DNA of 64,000 nucleotides from Leptotrichia sp. oral taxon 498 (GTDB lineage Bacteria; Fusobacteriota; Fusobacteriia; Fusobacteriales; Leptotrichiaceae): NCBI RefSeq assembly GCF_002240055.1, contig NZ_CP016753.1, positions 806,001 to 870,000 of the forward strand, read 5' to 3'. Shown piece by piece: positions 33,232 to 40,935 of this stretch (position 1 is its first letter; each line of letters starts with the position of its first letter). The notes under the pieces were generated by a model. It saw only the letters and a program-made list of their open reading frames with translations, ran no database searches and was not told where the DNA came from. The position numbers and the translations under genes were made by a program.

Positions 33232-35118
33232 TTATTTCAAAATTCCGTCTAAATACATTATAAGTACTGAAATATCAGCTGGAGTTACACCTGCAACTCT
33301 TGTCGCTTGTCCCACATTGTATGGTCTTTTTTCCTTCAATCTCTGTTTAGCTTCCCGTGTTATCCCTTTCATTGTATCGTAGTCAAAATCTTTTGGAATT
33401 AATTTTGTATCAAGTTTTTTTTCACGCTCCATGACACTTAGCGCTCTTGTGATATATCCTTCATATTTTACTTGTACTTCAATTTGATATTCAGTTTCAG
33501 CGTCAAAATCGAGTTTGGGACCATTTTCAATATCTTGCGCAATGTATTTTATATCTTCATAAGTAACTTTTGGTCGACGCAAAATTTCTTTTAAAGTTGT
33601 TCCGCTTTTTAGCGATTCTCCATATTTTTCAAGAATTTCCACCAATTTTTTGTTGCTAGTTCCAAGTTTTGTTTCTTCCAATTTTGTAATAGTATTTTTG
33701 ACATTCTCTATTTTTTTCAAAACTTTGTCGTAATATTTTTTCGGAAGCAGTCCAACTTTGTAACCTTTTTCAGAAAGTCTAATATCTGCGTTATCTTCTC
33801 TTAAAATAAGTCTATATTCCGATCTTGCGGTAAACATTCTGTAAGGCTCAAATAATTCTTTATTGATTAAGTCATCAATCATTGTACCAATATAAGAACT
33901 TTCTCTGTCTAAAATTAGAGGTTCTTTACCTTTTACTTTAAGAGCTGCATTTATTCCCGCAATAATTCCCTGAGCTGCAGCTTCTTCGTAACCGCTTGTA
34001 CCGTTTAATTGACCTGCCAAAAACAGACCTTTTATTCTTTTTGTTTCAAGCGAATAGTCAAGTTCGCTTGGATTTACAATGTCGTATTCAACAGCGTAAC
34101 CATACCGCATAATGTGAGCATTTTCAAGACCTTCAATTGAGTTTACAATTTTTTGCTGCAATTCAGCTGGATAGCTTGTGGAAAGTCCGCTTATGTAAAC
34201 TTCTGTTGTGTGAAATCCTTCTGGCTCCAAGAATAAATGATGGCTGTCCTTATCGCTAAATTTTACGACTTTGTCTTCGATTGATGGACAATAACGAGGT
34301 CCTGTGCTGCTGATACTTCCGTTATACATTGGCGCTCTATGAAGGTTTTCTGTTATAATTTTATGTGTTGTCAAATTTGTTCTAGTCAAAAAGCATGATA
34401 ACTGTGGTCGGCTCTGAGCTTCTTCATTGGAAGTCCTCATTGAAAATTTTAGTGGAACTTCAGTTTCTCCAGGCTGTTTTTCTAACTTTTCTAAGTCAAG
34501 GGTTCGAATATCAAGTCTAGGTGGCGTTCCTGTCTTAAATCTTCCCATTTTAAATCCTAAATTTTTTAGCGACGAAGTCAGGTCATCAGCTGAAAGTTCT
34601 CCCATTCTTCCACCTTTAACCCTTTTTTCTCCGATGTATAAAAGTCCACGAAGAAAAGTTCCTGTTGCGAGTACAACAGCTTTTGCACAAAATTCCATTC
34701 CAGTTTTTGTCTTAATTCCTCTGATTTCGCCATTTTCTGTCACAAGCTCTGTCACGATATCCTGAATTGTATCAAGATTCTCTTGTTTTTCGACAGTTTT
34801 TTTCATTTCTAATGCGTAAATTTTTCTGTCAGCTTGGGAACGAAGAGATCTCACGGCTGGACCTTTTTTTGTGTTTAAAATTCTCATTTGAATAAAGCTC
34901 TTGTCCATATTTCGTCCCATTTCTCCACCAAGTGCGTCAACTTCTTTTGCCAAATGGCTTTTTGCAGGTCCGCCAATAGAAGGATTGCACGACATAATGC
35001 CGATATTATCTAAAGTTATTGTAAAAATTGCAGTATTTAGACCCATTCTGGCAGAAGCTAAAGCGGCTTCCACACCAGCATGTCCAGCACCAACTACAAT
35101 TACATCATAATTTTTCAT
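33232..35118 (-). CDS. mnmG: tRNA uridine-5-carboxymethylaminomethyl synthesis FAD enzyme
   Basis: With MnmE it installs cmnm5 (or nm5) on U34 of tRNAs reading split codon boxes. The 628-residue protein starts with the FAD-binding GAGHAGVEAALASARMG, has SCNPSIGGPAKSHLAKE with the catalytic-region cysteine, and ends with the helical MnmE-binding domain (RAGVTPADISVL-like segment). The length is standard. MnmE is not in the window. It leads the mnmG-rsmG operon with a clear promoter about 100 bases upstream. Confidence 0.96.
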   Translation of the reverse strand: MKNYDVIVVGAGHAGVEAALASARMGLNTAIFTITLDNIGIMSCNPSIGGPAKSHLAKEVDALGGEMGRNMDKSFIQMRILNTKKGPAVRSLRSQADRKIYALEMKKTVEKQENLDTIQDIVTELVTENGEIRGIKTKTGMEFCAKAVVLATGTFLRGLLYIGEKRVKGGRMGELSADDLTSSLKNLGFKMGRFKTGTPPRLDIRTLDLEKLEKQPGETEVPLKFSMRTSNEEAQSRPQLSCFLTRTNLTTHKIITENLHRAPMYNGSISSTGPRYCPSIEDKVVKFSDKDSHHLFLEPEGFHTTEVYISGLSTSYPAELQQKIVNSIEGLENAHIMRYGYAVEYDIVNPSELDYSLETKRIKGLFLAGQLNGTSGYEEAAAQGIIAGINAALKVKGKEPLILDRESSYIGTMIDDLINKELFEPYRMFTARSEYRLILREDNADIRLSEKGYKVGLLPKKYYDKVLKKIENVKNTITKLEETKLGTSNKKLVEILEKYGESLKSGTTLKEILRRPKVTYEDIKYIAQDIENGPKLDFDAETEYQIEVQVKYEGYITRALSVMEREKKLDTKLIPKDFDYDTMKGITREAKQRLKEKRPYNVGQATRVAGVTPADISVLIMYLDGILK

Positions 35119-35225
35119 CTTTTAAAATTCCTTTCAGTTTATATTATATATAAATTTTTTTTATTTAAAAAGTTTCTGTCAAATCACAATTTAAGAAAAT
35201 TTTTTAAAATGAAGTCTTTTAAGAT

Positions 35226-35254
35226 ATTATAACACAAAAAAAAATCTCAATCAA
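35226..35254 (-). promoter_or_regulatory. Promoter of mnmG-rsmG
   Basis: Minus-strand TTGATT (35249-35254), 17-base spacer, TATAAT (35226-35231). The gap 35119-35457 otherwise holds the IS-end hairpin at 35321 and a lone TATAAT at 35397 before chrA. Confidence 0.68.
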
Positions 35255-35320
35255 TTTTAAGATAGAAAGCATTTTTATGTTTTTGGCTAAGTTTAAATGA
35301 GAGAAAATTTATATTTTAAC

Positions 35321-35370
35321 AAAAAGATAGCAAGAAGTCGTAGGCTTTCTACAAGTGGGAGTGGTTCATC
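35321..35370 (+). repeat. Solitary IS605-type end hairpin
   Basis: This stretch shares AAAAAGATAGCAAGAA and CTACAAGTGGGAGTGGTTC with the hairpin at 29816 and with the right end of the first TnpB element (GCGGGAGTAGTTC). No transposase gene is attached, so it looks like a remnant or a minimal non-autonomous element just upstream of the chromate transporter. Confidence 0.55.
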
Positions 35371-35457
35371 AGAACGAAATATGGTATTTGCAATACTATA
35401 ATGTTTGTGATAAAATAAAAAATAAATCATTTTAGATTAGAAAGGAAGTAAGACAAA

Positions 35458-35888
35458 ATGGAAGTTTATTTAGAATTATTCTGGATTTTCTTCAAAATTG
35501 GTGCATTCACTCTTGGTGGAGGATATGCGATTTTACCGCTTATTCAGGCTGATGTCGTAGATTTTCATAAATGGTTAAATATACAGCAATTTACAGATAT
35601 TGTGGCAATTTCTCAAGTGACTCCAGGTCCTATTTCGTTAAATTCAGCAACTTATGTCGGATATTTAGTCGGGAACAAAGCAGGAATTTGGAATGGAGTT
35701 TTAGCTGGAACAATTGCAACGATAGGATTAATTCTTCCATCAGTTATTGTAATGACTTTTTTCAGTAAATTTTATTTAAAATTTCAAGATAATAAATATA
35801 TAGATAATGCGTTTGCTGGACTTAAAATTGTTGTTGTAGGATTGATTCTAGCGGCTGCAATACTATTGATTGATAAAAATAATTTTAT
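35458..35888 (+). CDS. chrA: Chromate transporter (CHR domain), 5' exon
   Basis: N-terminal 143 codons of a short-chain CHR-family membrane transporter. Family signatures are FFKIGAFTLGGGYAILPLIQ and SQVTPGPISLNSATYVGY, plus several hydrophobic helices. As read in DNA, the frame runs into TAG at 35893-35895 just after an inserted element begins. Joining base 35888 to base 37772 restores a 181-residue protein of normal length for the single-domain CHR type. The start ATG at 35458 has an AGGAAG site. Single-domain CHR proteins often work as pairs, but no second copy is adjacent. Whether it moves chromate or another anion is unknown. Confidence 0.88.
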
Positions 35889-36333
35889 TAAATAGTGCAA
35901 GAACATTCGCGACGCAAGGAGTGAGATAATTGCACGAAAATTTTAGTAAGCATATAGGGAAACTTGTATGTGGACACGGAGCAAAACCGTGCAACAAAGA
36001 AACTGAACTGCTGGGAACTCTTAAAGCTAGTATAACCACAACATAATACCTTCGTTAAAATATGGTATAGGTGTGAAGGTGGCGAAAGCAGAAAAAATAT
36101 ACTAGATGGTGCAAGGTTAAATCCTAAACATTATGATAATAGACAATCAGCAGCTAAGCCTGAAAAGGAAAGTTCAACGACTATCCCTCGTGAGGGGAGT
36201 ACAATACAAGCGATTGGTATTGGAAGTGGTTTCGCCTAAGTCCTTGAAATAGGATATGGATAAGATATAGTCTGTGCTTGTTAGAGATAACAAGAAGTTC
36301 ATAAGAGAACTGCATAAATGGTAGCGTATTTAT
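35889..36333 (+). ncRNA. Group I intron catalytic core (IA-like)
   Basis: The four conserved core segments occur in order: P AATTGCACGAAA (35928-35939), Q AATCAGCAGC (36145-36154), R GTTCAACGACTA (36172-36183) and S AAGATATAGTC (36262-36272). R and S pair as P7 (GACTA/TAGTC). Between R and P8 are hairpins CCCTC/GAGGG (P7.1) and CAATAC/GTATTG (P7.2), which mark subgroup IA. TCCT/AGGA before S fits P8. After S come P9-type stems CTTGTT/AACAAG, AGTTC/GAACT and ATAAAT/ATTTAT up to 36333. The long P-to-Q distance means a large peripheral P5 domain. Confidence 0.88.
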
Positions 36334-36447
36334 GTGAACGACGCTTCCCGCTGTTGTGGGGTTTTAAAAACTTTAAAAATATTTAAAAATAAACAGATAA
36401 ATGTAGAATGATGGTATAATATCTCTGATGAAAAGGAGGTGATATCT

Positions 36448-37692
36448 ATGTATTTAACTTTAAAACAACAGGTAAAACATCTTAGCAAAAAGGAGTTTAG
36501 GAATTTAAAACATTTATCTCATATAGCCAAGAACTTAACTAATGAAGCTATATATAATATTAGACAGTATTATTTTAACAAGAAAAAGTATTTAAGCTAT
36601 AACGAAAACTATAAAATGCTTAAAAACAGTGAAAACTATAAGAAGTTAAATTCTAATATGGCTCAACAAATTCTAAAAGAAGCAGACGGAAGTTTTAAAT
36701 CATTTTTTGGGCTTTTAAAACTTGCTAAGAATGGTCAATATAATTTTAAAGATATAAAATTACCTAAATATCTTGCTAAAGATGGTTTTACAACTCTTGT
36801 TATAGGTTTTGTTAGAATAAAAGATGATATTCTGATAGTTCCTTATTCAAATTCGTTTAAGAAAACTCATCAGGAAGTTAAAATTAAACTACCACCAATA
36901 TTAAAAGGCAAGAAAATAAAAGAGATTAGGATAATACCCAAACAACATTCTAGGTACTTTGAAATTCAATATACTTACGAAGTAGAAGAAGTTCAAAGGG
37001 AATTAAATAAAGAAAATGCACTAGGAATTGATTTAGGTATAAACAATCTTTGCACTTGTGTTACAAATACTGGAGCTTCATTCATAATAGATGGTAGAAA
37101 ATTAAAATCAATAAATCAATACTATAACAAGATAAATGCAAAATTACAAAGCATAAAAGATAAGCAAAAGACCTCCCGAACAACATTAAGGCAAAAGAGA
37201 ATAGCTAGAAGGAGAAATAATCGTATAGAAGATTATCTTTCAAAAGCAGCAAGAATAATTGTAAATTATTGTCTTAATAATGATATAGGGAAAATAGTTC
37301 TAGGATATAATGAGGACTTTCAAAGAAATTCAAATATAGGAAGTATAAATAATCAAAATTTTGTAAATATACCATATAGAAAATTAAGAGATAAATTAGA
37401 ATATCTATCTAAGTTATATGGAATAGAATTTAAGCTGCAAGAAGAGAGTTATACATCAAAAGCAAGTTTCTTTGATGGAGATGAAATTCCAATATACGAT
37501 AAAGAAAATCCGCAAGAATATATATTCAGTGGAAAAAGGAAAAGAGGACTATATCAAACAAGCATAGGTAAACTCATAAATGCAGATTGTAACGGAGCAT
37601 TAAACATATTAAGAAAAAGTAAAGTTGTGGACTTAAGCGTCCTATACAATAGAGGTGAACTGAACATGCCTAAAAGAATAAGGGTAGTGTAA
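36448..37692 (+). CDS. tnpB: TnpB-family protein encoded in the IStron, with unusual RuvC motifs
   Basis: A 414-residue OrfB/TnpB-family protein of a different subgroup from the one at 30005. The first RuvC aspartate is D195 in GIDLGINN and the last is D380 in NADCNGALN. The second motif reads VLGYNEDF (E289) instead of the usual VxxEDL, and a separate EESYTSK (E332, E333) is conserved in this subgroup. There is no CxxC zinc finger. The start is the ATG at 36448 behind AAAGGAGGTGAT (36432-36443), a full 12-base match to the 16S 3' end. A TGG-TATAAT extended -10 at 36412-36420 could give separate transcription. Nuclease activity is likely but not certain. Confidence 0.9.
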   Translation: MYLTLKQQVKHLSKKEFRNLKHLSHIAKNLTNEAIYNIRQYYFNKKKYLSYNENYKMLKNSENYKKLNSNMAQQILKEADGSFKSFFGLLKLAKNGQYNFKDIKLPKYLAKDGFTTLVIGFVRIKDDILIVPYSNSFKKTHQEVKIKLPPILKGKKIKEIRIIPKQHSRYFEIQYTYEVEEVQRELNKENALGIDLGINNLCTCVTNTGASFIIDGRKLKSINQYYNKINAKLQSIKDKQKTSRTTLRQKRIARRRNNRIEDYLSKAARIIVNYCLNNDIGKIVLGYNEDFQRNSNIGSINNQNFVNIPYRKLRDKLEYLSKLYGIEFKLQEESYTSKASFFDGDEIPIYDKENPQEYIFSGKRKRGLYQTSIGKLINADCNGALNILRKSKVVDLSVLYNRGELNMPKRIRVV

Positions 37693-37771
37693 AGCTATCA
37701 AACTTCTTAGAAAATTTTTGAATAATTTTAAAGATTTTAGAACCCTGTGACTTTAGTCGTGGGAGGTTCAG
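37693..37771 (+). ncRNA. IStron right end: guide-RNA scaffold and intron 3' end
   Basis: The terminal hairpin GAACC/GGTTC (37740-37744, 37765-37769) encloses GACT/AGTC, and the element ends at G37771. This piece would be both the 3' splice site of the intron and the scaffold of the TnpB guide RNA, with the following exon bases acting as guide. These roles are known for IStrons in clostridia and are inferred here. Confidence 0.7.
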
Positions 37772-37886
37772 TGACTGGAAAAGTGTTGTGATATTCATTA
37801 TATCTGTGGCACTTGTGTTAAAATGGAAAATGAGTCCGATATTGCTGACAGTAATTGCGGCGATTGCAGGAATTATAATTTATTAA
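37772..37886 (+). CDS. chrA: Chromate transporter, 3' exon
   Basis: The first base T completes the split Ile codon left by the 5' exon, then 37 codons follow to TAA at 37884-37886: DWKSVV, a hydrophobic helix, KWKMSPIL and a final hydrophobic helix. SPIL followed by a C-terminal helix is the usual end of CHR domains, so the piece belongs to the gene interrupted at 35888. It has no start codon or ribosome site of its own and needs splicing (or precise excision) to be expressed. Confidence 0.88.
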
Positions 37887-37987
37887 AATCTTTACTTTAA
37901 TCTTAGAAATAGAAAAAAATAAAATAGTTGTCTAAATTTGATTATTTTGATATAATAAAAATAAAAATTGTTAATTTTAAAAAAAAT

Positions 37988-38016
37988 TTGACAATCAAAA
38001 TAAAATATGATATATT
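37988..38016 (+). promoter_or_regulatory. Promoter of the flavodoxin gene
   Basis: Consensus TTGACA (37988-37993), 17-base spacer, TATATT (38011-38016). The ATG is about 68 bases further, after a GGAGG site. Confidence 0.75.
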
Positions 38017-38083
38017 TAGTCATACGAATTTAAAATAAAAGACTAGATATAGAATATAAACTAAATCCAATGGAGGTTAGAAA

Positions 38084-38578
38084 ATGGCAAAAGTAGGTAT
38101 TTTTTATGGATCAACAACTGGAGTTACTGAAGATATAGCAAATAGAATTGCTGAAAAAATTGATGGAGCAGAAGTTTTTAACATTGATGGAAATGTTGAT
38201 GAGCTTGAAAACTATGATGTATTACTTTTAGGAACATCAACTTGGGGATTCGGAGATTTGCAAGATGACTGGCAAGCAGTATTAGACGACTTAGCTAACT
38301 TAAATTTAGCTGGAAAAAAAGTGGCATATTTCGGAAGTGGAGATCAGGGGACTTTCTCTGATACATTTATGGACGGAATGGCTATTATAAATGAAGAAAT
38401 TTCAAAAACAGGAGCAACTGTAATTGGAAATACTTCAACAGAAGGATATGAGTTCAACGAATCAAGAGCAGTGGAAGGCGACAAATTTTTAGGACTTGCA
38501 TTGGATGAAGTAAATCAGTCTGATTTGACAGATGAAAGAATTGATGCTTGGGTTGAACAAATTAAAAAGGAATTTTAG
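38084..38578 (+). CDS. fldA: Flavodoxin
   Basis: Small FMN electron carrier that can stand in for ferredoxin. The 164-residue protein shows the FMN phosphate loop FYGSTTGVTE (residues 8-14 region), the first isoalloxazine loop STWGFGDLQDDW and the second loop FGSGDQGTFSDTFMDGM. The length and the 20-residue insertion in the last strand place it with long-chain flavodoxins. It is a single-gene unit with its own consensus promoter and a strong terminator. Which reductase it serves cannot be told from the window. Confidence 0.95.
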   Translation: MAKVGIFYGSTTGVTEDIANRIAEKIDGAEVFNIDGNVDELENYDVLLLGTSTWGFGDLQDDWQAVLDDLANLNLAGKKVAYFGSGDQGTFSDTFMDGMAIINEEISKTGATVIGNTSTEGYEFNESRAVEGDKFLGLALDEVNQSDLTDERIDAWVEQIKKEF

Positions 38579-38686
38579 TAAAATTTTGTGAAAAAAGTTC
38601 ACAAGTATAATTATGATTTTAGCTATATTCATATATAACTAAGATAAAATCAATTTTCACGAATTGATTTTCTCTCCAAAAAGTAG

Positions 38687-38714
38687 AAAAGGTGTCTCCA
38701 CAACACCTTTTTTA
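38687..38714 (+). terminator. Terminator after flavodoxin
   Basis: AAGGTGT (38689-38695) pairs with ACACCTT (38703-38709), followed by a T run. A second perfect hairpin, AAAATCAATT/AATTGATTTT, lies just upstream at 38646-38671 and has no T tract. Confidence 0.8.
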
Positions 38715-38757
38715 TTTTAAAAATAAAATAATATTTTTTTTAAGAAAAAATATAAAA

Positions 38758-38786
38758 TTGAAACATATAGAAATTTGTGGTATAAT
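38758..38786 (+). promoter_or_regulatory. Promoter of the yajC-amidase operon
   Basis: TTGAAA (38758-38763), 17-base spacer, TATAAT (38781-38786) preceded by TGG, an extended -10. Confidence 0.72.
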
Positions 38787-38819
38787 TAAAAATAATTTTA
38801 GATTAAGGAGAAAGTGAAA

Positions 38820-39080
38820 ATGAAAAATGCAACTGTGATAATATTTTACGTGATTTTAATGGTAATTATATTTTTACCTACATATCTTGCAAATAAAAAA
38901 AGAAAACAGCAACAAAAAGAGATGATTGACAATTTTAAAGTTGGAGACAAAGTTGTTACAACTGGAGGGATTTTAGGGACAATTACAAATGTTTTGAGTG
39001 AAACTTTGGAAATTAAAGTTGATAAAAATGCAAAAATTACAGTTTTGAAAACATCTATTTCAAGCGTAGAAAAAAAATAA
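38820..39080 (+). CDS. yajC: Preprotein translocase subunit YajC
   Basis: Accessory membrane protein of the SecDF-YajC complex. The 86-residue product has one N-terminal membrane helix, then RKQQQKEMIDNF and the signature VGDKVVTTGGILGTI. I chose ATG 38820, 9 bases after AAGGAG; an in-frame GTG at 38814 is only 3 bases away from it. secD and secF are not here; instead an amidase gene follows after 27 bases. Confidence 0.94.
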   Translation: MKNATVIIFYVILMVIIFLPTYLANKKRKQQQKEMIDNFKVGDKVVTTGGILGTITNVLSETLEIKVDKNAKITVLKTSISSVEKK

Positions 39081-39107
39081 TTTTTTAGAAAGGATAGGTT
39101 TTGAAAA

Positions 39108-40289
39108 ATGAAAAAAATATTGATATTTTTATTATTTTTAGTAGGTTCTGTCATATTTGCAGAAAATTTGGAAAGTATAAATTATAGAAATGGGACATTT
39201 AAAGGAATCTTTAAAGAGAATAAAAAAATGATTCCAGGGACAACTGTGACTAAAGTTGGAAATGACAATGTTTTAATTTTAAGTTTTTTAAATACAAAAG
39301 CGGCAAGAATTCCGCAAAGTACTTCTGTAAATGATCAGTATATAAGTAAAATTCAAGTTTATGAAAATGATTCTTCAACTTCGTTGATGTTTTATTTGAA
39401 ACCATCGGCAAAATATCAAATAGTTACAAGAAACAAAGAAATTGAAGTGACATTTAATAGTGGAGATGCTAACTCTATGACACAGACAACGGTAACAACT
39501 AGACCAAATACAAGTACAACAAGTACAAGTATAAGCTCAAGACCGCAAGCAAGTGGTTATTCAAGACCAAATAATAACACAAATACTTACACACCGCCAC
39601 AACAAAAACCAACAGGTCCAAGATATTCCACTTCAGGAAATAAAAAATATACTATTGTTGTAGATCCAGGACATGGTGGACATGATTCAGGTGCAAGAGG
39701 AAATGGATATAATGAAAAAGATATAGCATTACAAGTAGCAACAAGATTGGCTAACAATTTAAGACGGGATTATAATGTTATAATGACAAGAGATTCAGAT
39801 TTCTTTGTACCATTAGATACAAGAGCTAAAATTGGAAATGATGCAAATGCAGATTTCTTTATAAGTATTCACTTAAATTCAGGTTCAAGCTCATCGGCAA
39901 ATGGAACAGAAGTATTTTACTTTAGTAAAAAAGATGAAGAAAGTTATGCTGCAAGAGTTGCACAGATTGAAAATAGAGTGGATTCAAGCTATGGAGATAC
40001 GCCATTTTCAGATTTAGTCGTAAAAGATATATTTTATAGAACGAATCAGAAAAAAAGTCAAGCTATTGCAACAACTGTGTTAGATAATCTTATAAACACT
40101 ATTGGACTTAGAAGAAGAGGAGTTTTTGGAGCAAATTTTGCAGTACTTCGGGGAAGTAATTCGCCTTCAATTTTGGTGGAATTAGGATTTATGAATAACT
40201 ACGGTGACTTATCACAGTATTTAACACCTGAAGGTCAAGAAAGAGCAGCACAAGCTATTGCTAATGCAATTAGACAATATTTTAGATAA
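39108..40289 (+). CDS. N-acetylmuramoyl-L-alanine amidase (AmiC-like)
   Basis: Periplasmic zinc amidase that cuts peptide stems from peptidoglycan during cell separation. The 393-residue protein has a signal peptide (to about residue 18), an AMIN-like beta domain to about residue 125, a Thr/Ser/Pro/Asn-rich linker (about 126-180) and an Amidase_3 catalytic domain. Zinc ligands are in VVDPGHGG, the Glu of GYNEKD and SIHLNSG; the catalytic Glu is in LVELGFMNN. The gene is followed by a GerMN gene after 28 bases, a pairing also seen in clostridia. Confidence 0.93.
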   Translation: MKKILIFLLFLVGSVIFAENLESINYRNGTFKGIFKENKKMIPGTTVTKVGNDNVLILSFLNTKAARIPQSTSVNDQYISKIQVYENDSSTSLMFYLKPSAKYQIVTRNKEIEVTFNSGDANSMTQTTVTTRPNTSTTSTSISSRPQASGYSRPNNNTNTYTPPQQKPTGPRYSTSGNKKYTIVVDPGHGGHDSGARGNGYNEKDIALQVATRLANNLRRDYNVIMTRDSDFFVPLDTRAKIGNDANADFFISIHLNSGSSSSANGTEVFYFSKKDEESYAARVAQIENRVDSSYGDTPFSDLVVKDIFYRTNQKKSQAIATTVLDNLINTIGLRRRGVFGANFAVLRGSNSPSILVELGFMNNYGDLSQYLTPEGQERAAQAIANAIRQYFR

Positions 40290-40317
40290 TTAGGTTTACG
40301 AATATTTGGAGAAAATT

Positions 40318-40848
40318 ATGGCAGAAGAAATTAAGAAAAAAAAAGGTTTTTTTAGAAAAAATGGCTGGGTGATATTGCTTGTTTTAGCAACTGGTGGAGT
40401 TGTAGCTACGAGTTTCTATGACAAAGATCACGAAGATATGATAGAAGTGACTGTGGATAAAGGTTCAGAAGAAGAGAGAATTCAAAATAATGCAGAAAAT
40501 TATCAGACAATTACTATCTTTGTATATGATAAAAATACTAAAACTATAAATGAAAAAGAAGTGACAATTCCTAAACAGCTAAATTTAGTTGAAGGAGATT
40601 TTATTAATGAAATTATAAAAAATTCAGATTTTATTAATGAAAATATGAAATTTAGAAGTGCTTACAATTTAAGAATAAATAATGTCAACACAACAGTTGT
40701 AAAATTAAACGGAGAGTTTTTAAATTTGAAAAAAAATCCTGAATTATTTAATGGTTTTTCCCAAGCAGTGTCGAATACAATCTTGAAAAATTTTTCAAAT
40801 ATTCAAAGCGTTGTAATTCAGATAGATGGGGAAACAAATATCGGGTAG
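40318..40848 (+). CDS. GerMN-domain membrane-anchored protein
   Basis: A 176-residue protein with a lysine-rich N-terminus, one membrane helix (about residues 14-33) and a GerMN domain facing the periplasm: TITIFVYDKNTK, a Thr/Pro segment, a helix and the final strand SVVIQIDGE. GerMN domains occur in cell-wall and sporulation proteins next to amidases. This organism does not sporulate as far as known, so a wall-remodelling role with the preceding amidase is more likely. The start is ATG 40318 with GGAG 6 bases upstream rather than the TTG at 40306. A long terminator hairpin follows. Confidence 0.82.
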   Translation: MAEEIKKKKGFFRKNGWVILLVLATGGVVATSFYDKDHEDMIEVTVDKGSEEERIQNNAENYQTITIFVYDKNTKTINEKEVTIPKQLNLVEGDFINEIIKNSDFINENMKFRSAYNLRINNVNTTVVKLNGEFLNLKKNPELFNGFSQAVSNTILKNFSNIQSVVIQIDGETNIG

Positions 40849-40854
40849 AAAATA

Positions 40855-40913
40855 ATTGTCCTAAAATAATTAATGATTTTTTTGTTTCATTAATTTTTTG
40901 GGACAATTTTTTT
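40855..40913 (+). terminator. Terminator after the GerMN gene
   Basis: An extended stem formed by AATTGTCC and GGACAATT (40901-40908), with an inner TAATTAATGA/TCATTAATT part, is followed by a run of T. Confidence 0.82.
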
Positions 40914-40935
40914 AAAAAAGTAAAAGGTGATGGAG

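Larger units (their letters stand above)
35889..37771 (+). mobile_element. IStron: group I intron fused to an IS605-type TnpB element
   Basis: A 1883-base insertion that splits chrA. The 5' part has a group I intron core, the middle encodes a TnpB, and the 3' end is an IS605-style hairpin finishing in GGTTCAG. The base before the element is T (5' exon ends TTTTAT) and the last base of the element is G, as group I splicing requires. Excision leaves chrA in frame. This is the architecture of the IStron first described as CdISt1 in Clostridioides difficile. There is no TnpA. The boundaries rest on the reading-frame repair and the splice rules; the P1 guide sequence was not firmly located. Confidence 0.87.

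Noticed and set aside
35874-35881. Alternative IStron 5' boundary after the TTGAT just upstream, as at the target of the clostridial element
   Set aside because: It would also keep the frame, but would remove five residues (the KNNFI region) from the transporter; the TTTTAT boundary gives the more family-like protein. A spliced RNA sequence would settle it.
35921-35927. GTGAGAT as the intron's internal guide pairing with the 5' exon ATTTTAT
   Set aside because: It pairs over seven bases but with three G-U pairs and lies directly against the P segment, leaving no room for P2 and P3; kept only as a weak candidate.
38646-38671. Perfect A/T-rich hairpin after flavodoxin as a terminator
   Set aside because: It has no T tract directly after the stem; the hairpin 20 bases further on does, and is the better terminator.
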